Positions 53,809 to 61,269 of a DNA stretch of 64,000 bases are shown in pieces. A program made the position numbers and the translations under genes. Source of the DNA: Psychrosphaera ytuae (GTDB lineage Bacteria > Pseudomonadota > Gammaproteobacteria > Enterobacterales > Alteromonadaceae); the NCBI RefSeq assembly GCF_017638545.1, contig NZ_CP072110.1, forward strand, positions 62,001 through 126,000, read 5' to 3'. Position 1 is the first letter of the stretch. Each line of letters opens with the position of its first letter. Below the pieces are notes generated by a model. The model was given only the letters and a program-made list of their open reading frames with translations, had not been told where the DNA came from and ran no database searches.

Positions 53809-55941
53809 TTACGTCTTGAGATTACTCTCGCTTTCATCGTTAAAATATATGGCTTTCGCACGTTCTGTTATTTTGTTCAAAGTAACATTGTTTTTTGATT
53901 CTTTTTCTACCAAATCGTTTTCTTTTAACTTGGTTGTTCTCCATCCAACTAATTGATGCGACTTATCGATTAAAGCTGAAACTTCGCCAGCCCTCATTTC
54001 TCTGCCTTCAGATTTCAATATTTCCAATATATCTAGTTCCACCTCTTCCAGTTTTAGATCTTCGTTTAGATTTTGAAGTTCCTTTATATAATCATCAGAT
54101 AGAGAGGTGACTTTACAACGACCTTGTTTGCACTCTTTACAAAGCCAGTCAAAATATTCAATTTTTTCTTTCTCTTCGATAGGATAAGTGGCGCCGCAGC
54201 TATCACATTTTATTGTCTGTGTGGACGCCAGAAACTGATGAACGACTCCATTATATGAAAAGCACCGTTGTACAAAGTAACTTCTGTCATCACGTCTTCC
54301 TTTTGGATAGCCCCAAGCTAAGCGTTCATCCTCGCATAAACCATAATTCAAACAGTAGACGGAGACATCATTTCCTGATTTATCTCTCATTTCATGGTAT
54401 TTGGTTAATAAAAAATTTAACTCAAGAGAGGCCAGCATAGGTTCTAATGTTGGGTATACTGTAAAGTGGCTAACAGGTGGGTTAGACAGCCCTTCAAAGT
54501 ATTTACCTCCAACTTCTCCGGTAGATATCTTTGTCTTTAGCGATTTAGATTCATTCGTTAACTTTTTCAAGAGCAGTTTTTGATTATATCTATCAAGCTT
54601 GCGACTGAATGGTTCGGTTGCGTACCTATTCTTCCTGTCGAAATATTGAAAAAGAACGTTCTCATAGTATTTTCGTGAAGCCAATCGTATGCTTTGCAAT
54701 GTGATTTTTTCGTTCCTAGAAACCTGATCAAGATAACAACTGTGGAGTATATGCCCCATCAATCGAGGGACATTAAATGAGACCTGAAATAGCAAAATAT
54801 AATAATCTTTTATATCTGCTACCGATGAAAAATAGTCCTCTGGTCTAATGCCAAACGCCAAAAACCTGTTTTCGATTAGCCTTCTTGTGTAATCAATAGC
54901 TTTCTGTTCCATGGTTTGCACATCAGAGCTTTTATAAAGGTGATAAAAGTCTAAATTTAATATATCAATTTTACTTGGATCTATGTTTCCGTAATAAGCT
55001 CGACCGGGGTAAGCTGCAACTTTAAGCTTTATCTTTTCATCGCTCGTATTATTCAATGGCGCCAAAATAACATCCACAAATAACCTCTGTTCAATCCACG
55101 TTAACTCAGAAAAATCATCGAAAAAAATCACTAGACTAGAAAAAGAAAGCTCATTTAACAGGTCAGTTAGTTTTTTAATCAATTCTTGATATGGAAAAGT
55201 ACGAAGCACTGCCTTGGAATATTTCTCATATACTTCATCATCGTCTAATATTTCTTCGACATCTTCAGTTTTTAGCCCTGCTTTAATCGATGCTTTACTT
55301 ATTGACGCTTCACCAGCTAATTCTGCGTTATCTTTCCGTTTTAGACCTTCCTGATGTCTTTTTTTTACTTCCTTTTCAATAGTTTGAAGGATGGGCAATT
55401 CCGCATTATGTAAAACTCCACTCCTAGCTCTTTCTTTAAGCAAATCGATTTCAGATTTTAATTCTTCATACTTGTAATGACGACCCAAAAATCGATCAAT
55501 GATGGATGTTTTCTTACATATACTATCTAACTCATCAATGAGCTTTGTGAATATCTCAATCAAAAAAGCTTTTCTTAGTATGTGTGGTTGAATTATTTCT
55601 AATACAACCTCTCTATTTTCGGAAAAGTTGGATAAAACACTGGACGTCTGGGACGTTTCATTAATTGACTTAACATCAAGATATATAGATAACGAATCTT
55701 GTTTTTTCCTTAGCTCTGATTGAGCCCGTGAAATAATCGTACTCTTACCAGTACCTTTTCGACCAAATAGAAAAGTTGTATTTCCCGACAAAACTGTTTC
55801 GAGCACAGCCTCTCCTTCAAGAGGATCTACATAAACCTTATCAACGGGTTTTTGGCCAAGCTCGTTTTCAAATTCTTTTAGTTCAGCTCGCTGAAACTTT
55901 CTGAGTGACTCGGCAACTCTTGCAAACTTTTTCTTGTCCAT
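53809..55941 (-). CDS. P-loop ATPase with zinc ribbon and winged helix, unassigned
   Basis: 710 residues. Walker A is GRKGTGKST at 60-68 and Walker B LVIFFDD at 270-276. Between them lies a long charged helical insert with LKERARSGVLHNAEL and KRRHQ-like repeats (about 150-235). A C-terminal zinc ribbon uses C579/C582 and C601/C604 (CDSCGATYPIEE and WLCKEC). The last 80 residues form a winged helix (LDILEILKSEGREMRAGEVS, then HQLVGWRTTKLKENDLVEKE). The layout recalls ORC/Cdc6-like or STAND-type ATPases that bind DNA, but no named family fits. Its function is unknown; anti-phage defence or mobile-element control is only a hypothesis. Confidence 0.72.
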   Translation of the reverse strand: MDKKKFARVAESLRKFQRAELKEFENELGQKPVDKVYVDPLEGEAVLETVLSGNTTFLFGRKGTGKSTIISRAQSELRKKQDSLSIYLDVKSINETSQTSSVLSNFSENREVVLEIIQPHILRKAFLIEIFTKLIDELDSICKKTSIIDRFLGRHYKYEELKSEIDLLKERARSGVLHNAELPILQTIEKEVKKRHQEGLKRKDNAELAGEASISKASIKAGLKTEDVEEILDDDEVYEKYSKAVLRTFPYQELIKKLTDLLNELSFSSLVIFFDDFSELTWIEQRLFVDVILAPLNNTSDEKIKLKVAAYPGRAYYGNIDPSKIDILNLDFYHLYKSSDVQTMEQKAIDYTRRLIENRFLAFGIRPEDYFSSVADIKDYYILLFQVSFNVPRLMGHILHSCYLDQVSRNEKITLQSIRLASRKYYENVLFQYFDRKNRYATEPFSRKLDRYNQKLLLKKLTNESKSLKTKISTGEVGGKYFEGLSNPPVSHFTVYPTLEPMLASLELNFLLTKYHEMRDKSGNDVSVYCLNYGLCEDERLAWGYPKGRRDDRSYFVQRCFSYNGVVHQFLASTQTIKCDSCGATYPIEEKEKIEYFDWLCKECKQGRCKVTSLSDDYIKELQNLNEDLKLEEVELDILEILKSEGREMRAGEVSALIDKSHQLVGWRTTKLKENDLVEKESKNNVTLNKITERAKAIYFNDESESNLKT

Positions 55942-56307
55942 TTTATTCCTTGGTTTAAAAATTATTTCGAACTTGATAAAGACCTAACTCTATTATGTAT
56001 ACGGCTCAGTAAAACCCGCCAAACTACAACAAATTAGTTTATTGGAAATAATATAAATTTCAAAGCGTTAAAAAGTATTAGATGAATGAACTTTCCAACT
56101 GATTTTAGGCAAACTTCATCAATATCCGTATTTCAGTTAACCTTTCGGAGCTAACTAGCTTTTTGGTATAAATGAGTTAGCGGAACGTCCGTTTTGTATA
56201 TTTTAACCAATAGAGTTAAATGATTGTGAGCGTCTCTTGAACGTACGAATCGGCTCCACAAAAATGCTAGAAGCTGTCAATTGAGCCATAGTCTTTTGAG
56301 ATGTGAG
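55942..56307. other. Noncoding region upstream of ATPase
   Basis: About 366 bases, very A+T-rich, expected to hold the ATPase promoter. It includes GCTAACT (56150-56156) and AGTTAGC (56175-56181), perfect 7-base arms around an 18-base loop. A stretch at 56241-56283 weakly resembles one at 57492-57535 in opposite context. No gene is supported. Confidence 0.4.
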
Positions 56308-56655
56308 TTAACTAAAAAAACATCCGTACTGATCTTTGGCGACCACTTTAAATACCTGCTCAATAGTTTTAACTTGTGGTTTCGGTTCATAGCCATGCCA
56401 CCTTAAATCGCGGCGCATCCAATATATCTTCCATTCTCCCTGACTTCGAACAAATGTAGATTTAGCTATATCAAAGTTATGATATTCAGATGGACTATCC
56501 CAACGTGGGCGCGTTTCAAAGATAAAAATAGATTGTTTTTCTAGACGCCACCCAATATCCAATCGATTTCTGATATTTGGCGGTGGACGGTGTTCGTTTA
56601 AAAAAGTTTCAGCTATCTTTTCTATTTTCTTTGTTTCGAATTCATTAAAAGCCAT
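56308..56655 (-). CDS. DUF3024 family protein
   Basis: 115 residues matching DUF3024: NEFETKKIEKIAETFLNEHR, then RLDIGWRLEKQSIFIFETRP and KIYWMRRDLRWHGYEPKPQV. It is a small single-domain protein of unknown function, often found in mobile or integron-type cassettes as far as I recall. It is isolated, on the same strand as the ATPase module. Confidence 0.82.
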   Translation of the reverse strand: MAFNEFETKKIEKIAETFLNEHRPPPNIRNRLDIGWRLEKQSIFIFETRPRWDSPSEYHNFDIAKSTFVRSQGEWKIYWMRRDLRWHGYEPKPQVKTIEQVFKVVAKDQYGCFFS

Positions 56656-56821
56656 AAATCTCTCTCGTCAAAGCAGTCATATTAAGCTTCAAAAAGAAGC
56701 AAAAAAATAATGCTTATACTTTAGCGACGTGCGAGAAGGAGGAAACGGTTTTTGTCTTCCTTAATTGACTTGCCATGCTTTTGCTACCAAAATATATTAA
56801 ATATTGGTATAGGAGGTTGTG

Positions 56822-57061
56822 ATGGCGAAAAATACAAGTGTTACATTAGGTGAGCATTTTGACTCATTTATTAGCCAGCAGTTAGAGTCTGGCAGGTATG
56901 GTTCTGCAAGTGAAGTGATAAGAGCTGGGTTACGAGCCTTAGAAGATCAGGAATTAAAAATGAATAATCTAAGGAACATGTTAATTGAGGGAGAGAACAG
57001 TGGCGTCGCTGATTATTCATATGATTCTCTCTTAAATGATTTGGATAAAGAAAATCATTAA
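56822..57061 (+). CDS. parD: ParD-type antitoxin
   Basis: 79 residues from the ATG at 56822, five bases after a full AGGAGG; a GTG just before is not preferred. The ribbon-helix-helix part (NTSVTLGEHFDSFISQQLES) and ASEVIRAGLRALEDQELK match ParD/CopG antitoxins, and the acidic C-terminus would bind the toxin. It probably represses its own promoter. The ParE gene follows after one base. Confidence 0.9.
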   Translation: MAKNTSVTLGEHFDSFISQQLESGRYGSASEVIRAGLRALEDQELKMNNLRNMLIEGENSGVADYSYDSLLNDLDKENH

Positions 57062-57062
57062 T

Positions 57063-57353
57063 ATGAAGTTTCATTTATCTAAAAAAGTTCATTCAGATTT
57101 AATGAAAATAGGTCGTTACACGCAACTTAACTGGGGCCAAGAGCAGAGAAATAACTATTTAAAGTTACTGGATAGCGCATTTCATCAAATTGCAGAGAAA
57201 CCAGAACTAGGTTATGTCTGCGATTACATCAGAGAAGGTTATAGAAAGCGGCCTCAAGGCAGCCATGTCATTTATTACAAAGTTTTTGGAAAGGAAGAGG
57301 TCGTAATTATTCGAGTTCTCCATAAAAGCATGGATGTAAAGCGAGCCCTCTAA
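57063..57353 (+). CDS. parE: ParE-type toxin
   Basis: 96 residues from the ATG at 57063, directly after the antitoxin. The RelE/ParE fold is clear: KFHLSKKVHSDLMKIGRYTQ, then RKRPQGSHVIYYKVFGKEEV and VIIRVLHKSMDVKRAL. ParE toxins usually poison DNA gyrase. Both genes look intact, so the pair should be functional. Its strand is opposite to the decayed toxin-antitoxin cassette beside it. Confidence 0.9.
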   Translation: MKFHLSKKVHSDLMKIGRYTQLNWGQEQRNNYLKLLDSAFHQIAEKPELGYVCDYIREGYRKRPQGSHVIYYKVFGKEEVVIIRVLHKSMDVKRAL

Positions 57354-57547
57354 AAACAAAATAATTTATTAATGAAATCTCAAAGTAACATCGGTTTCCT
57401 AGGCAGTACTAGGCTCTTTGTTTTCATTAGAATTCGAACGGCTGATTACGCGTTTTCCAGATTTAACTCCCACTCCTATTGGGAGTCCGCTGCACGTACT
57501 CAGCCGAACTTCACAAAAGTGCCAGTAGGTGACATTCGTAGATCCCA
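57354..57547. other. Noncoding stretch after parDE
   Basis: About 194 bases. A hairpin (ACTCCCA at 57466-57472 with TGGGAGT at 57480-57486) could serve as terminator-like structure. A part at 57492-57535 weakly resembles 56241-56283. CCTAG/CTAGG arms lie around 57,398-57,413. No gene is supported. Confidence 0.4.
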
Positions 57548-57901
57548 CTAAGTCAGCAAGAATCGCCTAAGATGTTGTTCGTGACGCATAACGTGCAATA
57601 TAAAAACCTTGTTTCTATCAATTTTATAAAATACTCGACATCGCTTTATTACTAGTTCCCTGTAATTAAGGGTCGGTATTTCCAAAGGGATTTCTCCAGG
57701 TTCGGGGTGTTCTTCTTACCTTTCTACTTTACTAAATAAAGTTTGAACTAGTTTTTTTCGCAGCAACCAAAATAGACACTGCAATGTATTCAGCAATTTC
57801 ATCAAGCTCATTAAGAGCGGGTTGCGTCCAAACTATTTCAGCAATTTATTCATTTGCTCTTTAGCCTGCCTTTTTAAGGTTGTAACTAATTCAACTTTCA
57901 T
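57548..57901 (-). pseudogene. Decayed Phd/YefM antitoxin and RelE/ParE toxin cassette
   Basis: On the minus strand, 57901-57833 encodes MKVELVTTLKRQAKEQMNKL and a stop: the first 15 or so residues are those of a Phd/YefM antitoxin, and the rest of the antitoxin is missing. A toxin-like frame follows at once from 57842 with AEIVWTQPALNELDEIAEYI. It lacks an ATG, has an in-frame TAA after FSKVER, and resumes in the same frame with EEHPEPGEIP and IKRCRVFYKIDRNKVFILHV to a stop at 57548. A deletion plus a nonsense change best explains this. Neither protein should be made. Confidence 0.75.
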
Positions 57902-57967
57902 AATCGAACTCTTAACAGGTTTAAGTGGCACTATAGCATCACTGACAGCGAAACTTTCAACTGTATA

Positions 57968-58085
57968 GCCTAACGCTCCGCTTAGGGACAGATTATTGCT
58001 GGCTAAAATAACAAGAGAAGCGGAGGGAGCCAGCAATGATTTATCCCAACGAATGCAGTGAGCAAACTACAGCGGCTTGTTATGT
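57968..58085 (-). mobile_element. Integron attC-like recombination site
   Basis: Read on the minus strand, the 118-base element starts ACATAACAAGCCGCT and ends AGCGGAGCGTTAGGC, so it carries an R'' core (xTAAC) and an R' core GTTAGGC. The inner arms, 57985-58004 and 58028-58047, pair at 17 of 20 positions with bulges and wobble pairs, and a 23-base loop lies between; CCGCT/AGCGG form an outer stem. This fits chromosomal-integron attC sites. It begins 4 bases after the stop of the TonB-like gene on the same strand, as a cassette should. No integrase is in the window. Confidence 0.72.
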
Positions 58086-58088
58086 GAA

Positions 58089-58529
58089 TCAGTTACATGC
58101 CAATTTTGTTTGTTGTTTACAAGCGTTTTGAGCTTGTTCAGTTGACTCTCCGCCCATACAAAAATCCAACCTTAATGTTCTTTTTTCTGACTGAGTTTCT
58201 CCAACCGTTGAAGCTGGGACCCATTTCCATTTTTTTAACATCTTTCTGGAAGCTTTACCAAGTTGCTTTTTTGGCACAGACTTTAAGATCTCAATATTCT
58301 CAGTCTCTCCTGAATCTGAAACATTAAAAGACAAAACAGCACATCCTCTTATTCCTGATCTAGCAAGTTCGACTGGGTATTTAGGAGTGTTTTGATTTGC
58401 ACGCTCCCAAATATACTCACTTTTAGGTGTGACATCTGTAACCTGTACATCAGCATAAATATTCTTCGCTTCACTACTTGTAGATACACTGATAAGCACA
58501 AAAGTAATTAGGGCTAATAAATTTTTCAT
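58089..58529 (-). CDS. Secreted TonB C-terminal domain-like protein
   Basis: 146 residues from the ATG at 58529 (GGAG five bases upstream; the GTG six bases earlier abuts that site). A signal peptide ends near SEAKN. The mature part has the TonB-type pattern YPVELARSGIRGCAVLSFNV, then SDSGETENIEILKSVPKK and KKWKWVPAST. Lacking a membrane anchor and proline linker, it is not a true energy transducer. It is followed at once by the attC-like site, so it is probably an integron gene cassette. Confidence 0.75.
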   Translation of the reverse strand: MKNLLALITFVLISVSTSSEAKNIYADVQVTDVTPKSEYIWERANQNTPKYPVELARSGIRGCAVLSFNVSDSGETENIEILKSVPKKQLGKASRKMLKKWKWVPASTVGETQSEKRTLRLDFCMGGESTEQAQNACKQQTKLACN

Positions 58530-58946
58530 AAACACTCCATTGTCAATTTAATTCACATGAAAGTTCTTTATTATGAACTAATACTAACACCAGCTTCCGC
58601 TGAAAAACTAGGTACTTTGATTTCTCTTTAAATCGAACCTCCCTTTTCACGGTTTTACAATCTCGTAATCATTGCTCCTGGATGGCCAATTTACGTAATC
58701 CTTTGCTTTATGTCCGCAACGTATCAACTGCCACCTATGCCGCCAAACAAACCCCCAAAAATTGCAAAAATACTCTACACCGTACCGCTTTTTTATCTGA
58801 AAAAAGAGCTAACCTATGTCTGTCTCGTTAAGGCGCTGAAGAAGTGACAAAATCCTTGTTTTTGATGCTTTTATATGACTTTAATGGGCAGCGAAGAAAA
58901 ACCTCAAACAAGACTTAACCTCCGACTTTTACAATAAGGACATTTC
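58530..58946. other. Noncoding region at right edge of accessory block
   Basis: About 417 bases between divergent genes. It should hold the promoters of the TonB-like gene and of paralogue B. A hairpin of GCTTTTTTATC/GAAAAAAGAGC type occurs near 58,788-58,811. No second attC-like site, known repeat or open frame is convincing. Confidence 0.4.
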
Positions 58947-60107
58947 ATGAAAAACATTTTACTGCTTGTGCTGTTGTCACTTTCAGCTTCGGGTTGGGCG
59001 GTTGATATTAAAACATTAAATCCAGTCGAAACGATCGAAGTTAAGCCGGAGGGGTTTAAGTCTTCTTTAAAATACAACGTGACTCTCCCACAAAATTATC
59101 AACAAGGGCAGGGCAAACGCTATTTTGTTTTGTTTGATCTGCACCCCAGAATCCAACCACTAATCAGTGGTATGCATGACTGGTTAAGTCACAATGGTGA
59201 GTGGCCCTGGCTTAAAACGATAGTGGTAACGCCCGCAGGCTATAACGCTGAATTCGCTGCGGAATTAGAGAATTTAGTGGCTGATCCAAGTAACCAAAGG
59301 CTTTTGGATATTATCGAGCACGGGGTATTGAAGCAGGTAGATAAAAAATACCGAACTAACGGCTTCAGAATATACAGTGGCTTTATGAGTAATGGCGCAA
59401 TTGGTCTGTATGCGCTTTTAAATAGGCCGAGTATGTTCGATGCCTACTTTATAAGTAGCCCAACTTTGAATAATGACTTTGGTCGTGTGTTGTCTGACGC
59501 TCCGACAAAACTTATGGCCGAGTACGACAAGATGAAATTTTTATATATGACCATTGGCGATCATAATTATGAAAAAGCTCACGTCGCGTCTTTTAAAGAA
59601 TTTGAAGGGGCTCTATCAAAACACAATAACTCACAACTAACTTGGCATTCTAATAACCAGGATGAACATTATTATATGTCTCGCCCAGTTGTAACCATAC
59701 TAGAAGGCATAGAGACCTTGTTTAATGATATTCACGAGGATTTAGCGCCAGATTCAGAGATCTCTAAGCGCGGTGTAGATGCCATCATTGCCTATTACAA
59801 TGACCTTTCAAAACATAAATATGGCTTTGAGATCTCCGCAGAAGGCTCGCTTAAATCGCTGGCAAAATCAATCGCCACCCGCAGTCCCAGTGAAGCGATG
59901 GCGATTTACACTAAGGTGACAGAACTGTATCCAGACTCTGCCTATGCGCATGCTTCTTTAGCGAAAGCGTTAGCTGAGCAGGGCAAGATTGAACAAGCGA
60001 TACAGGTTCAGTCGGTTGCAGTCGAAAAGTCTAAATTTATGAATCCATGGCATCAAAATAAGCACCAACAATACCTCGATGAGTATAAGAGTAGGTTGAA
60101 GCCTTAA
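58947..60107 (+). CDS. Secreted esterase-like protein with TPR tail (paralogue B)
   Basis: 386 residues with a signal peptide (ends SGWA). The layout is the same as paralogue A at 50,157: esterase fold (KRYFVLFDLHPRIQPLISGM), FMSNGAIGLYALLNRPSMFD in place of the nucleophile elbow, an EHYYMSRP segment with a candidate His, and TPR-type helices near the end (YTKVTELYPDSAYAHASLAK). The nucleophile position aligned with Ser153 of A is Gly150. It is thus likely a non-catalytic or altered relative, perhaps binding its ligand only. Confidence 0.78.
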   Translation: MKNILLLVLLSLSASGWAVDIKTLNPVETIEVKPEGFKSSLKYNVTLPQNYQQGQGKRYFVLFDLHPRIQPLISGMHDWLSHNGEWPWLKTIVVTPAGYNAEFAAELENLVADPSNQRLLDIIEHGVLKQVDKKYRTNGFRIYSGFMSNGAIGLYALLNRPSMFDAYFISSPTLNNDFGRVLSDAPTKLMAEYDKMKFLYMTIGDHNYEKAHVASFKEFEGALSKHNNSQLTWHSNNQDEHYYMSRPVVTILEGIETLFNDIHEDLAPDSEISKRGVDAIIAYYNDLSKHKYGFEISAEGSLKSLAKSIATRSPSEAMAIYTKVTELYPDSAYAHASLAKALAEQGKIEQAIQVQSVAVEKSKFMNPWHQNKHQQYLDEYKSRLKP

Positions 60108-60138
60108 TGGACTAAAAATAAAGAGCTCAATGGGGGCC

Positions 60139-61152
60139 TTATTGAGCTTGGAGTCCTGTCATACATTGGCGGTCATTTATATCGCAAATCGTTCCAAGCA
60201 CTTTAGTGTTAGTTGGCGAGACCTCTTTGTTTATTAGGTTTGAGACAAAGTCTTTTAACAATTCTGTATGAGTCAAGGCCACTGTTTCTATGTGGTTTAA
60301 CTTGTCGTAGTTATGTAACTTAATGTGTGATGAATCAACCTGCCTCCAATCTTTAGCTGAAGTTACTCTATCGTTTGTTGACGCGTAGACAAAGGTTGGA
60401 ATACGTGAGTGCTTTGTTTTAGTGACAAGGTCGGTGTCGTCAGCGGAAAGGTTGGAGTTGGTATAAATAAGTTGAACGGCTTCCTCCACAGTTTCATCAG
60501 AAATAAAGGTCGAATATAGTTTGTCTTTGTGAATTATGTCCCATAAAGCAAGCGTCGAGTCGTGGAAGTCGGTCATAGGTGCAATAAGATGTAGGCGAGT
60601 TTCTATGGTATATATTGATGATGTTTGAGCTGAGACAGCTTGAGCGGCGAGTGCACCCATAGAAAAACCAATTAAGTGCACTTGGCTTGGTTGCTTTTGT
60701 TCAATTAAAGAAATGACTGGCGACACAAAGTCCAAGCCGAATTTAAAAGGTACGGACATATCGGCACTTTGAAACACGATCACTTCAGCGCCAGTGATAT
60801 GTTTAATCCACTGTTGGTGAAGTGCGACGATTTCAGTTGGTTGATTAAAGCCAGGAAAAACCAAAATTAAACTGCTTGGGTCATGTGATATAGGAGTGTC
60901 TTCTTTGGTTGATTTAAAATGCCAAACTTGTTCGTTGAGCTTAAATTGGTAAGAAGATGAACTGGAGCTGACTTCCTTAAGTTGTTGACCTTTGATGCAA
61001 TAACCGAGGTCGTCACAAAACTCAGTTTTTGAGATTAGGGCGTCAATATTTCCCGAAAATTGATTGTCTTTTGGCGCTGTAATTTTATCAGCAATAAATT
61101 GAGCGCAACCAGTGAGTGACAAGCAAAATAAAACAACAATACAAACCTTCAT
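60139..61152 (-). CDS. Alpha/beta-hydrolase-like lipoprotein
   Basis: 337 residues from the ATG at 61152 (GAGAGG seven bases upstream); an earlier frame start lacks signal character. The lipobox is SLTGC. The hydrolase pattern includes LILVFPGFNQPTEIVAL, the nucleophile elbow LIGFSMGALAAQAV (GFSMG) and a late YDKLNHIETVALTH with the probable His. A short Cys-bearing segment (EFCDDLGYC) lies near the N-terminus. The substrate is unknown. Confidence 0.75.
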   Translation of the reverse strand: MKVCIVVLFCLSLTGCAQFIADKITAPKDNQFSGNIDALISKTEFCDDLGYCIKGQQLKEVSSSSSSYQFKLNEQVWHFKSTKEDTPISHDPSSLILVFPGFNQPTEIVALHQQWIKHITGAEVIVFQSADMSVPFKFGLDFVSPVISLIEQKQPSQVHLIGFSMGALAAQAVSAQTSSIYTIETRLHLIAPMTDFHDSTLALWDIIHKDKLYSTFISDETVEEAVQLIYTNSNLSADDTDLVTKTKHSRIPTFVYASTNDRVTSAKDWRQVDSSHIKLHNYDKLNHIETVALTHTELLKDFVSNLINKEVSPTNTKVLGTICDINDRQCMTGLQAQ

Positions 61153-61269
61153 CGAAACACCTCTCATTCCATTGAACAGCGTTTTACTGTCCATAATCCG
61201 TAATATTAGAATTACATAGCGACGAATATAGAACAAGCGCTTAACGAAACGCCTGTTCTTTTGTTTGTG

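Noticed and set aside
53553..53861. Open frame of about 100 codons on the minus strand in the gap after the ATPase
   Set aside because: It starts inside the ATPase end, has no ribosome-binding site and no family-like pattern.
57466..57486. Hairpin ACTCCCA/TGGGAGT as a second attC site
   Set aside because: It lacks GTTAGGC-type and xTAAC ends at suitable distances, so it is only a hairpin.
57833..58036. Longer minus-strand frame reading into the antitoxin fragment
   Set aside because: The upstream part runs through the attC-like stem; the natural start is the ATG at 57901, where family similarity begins.
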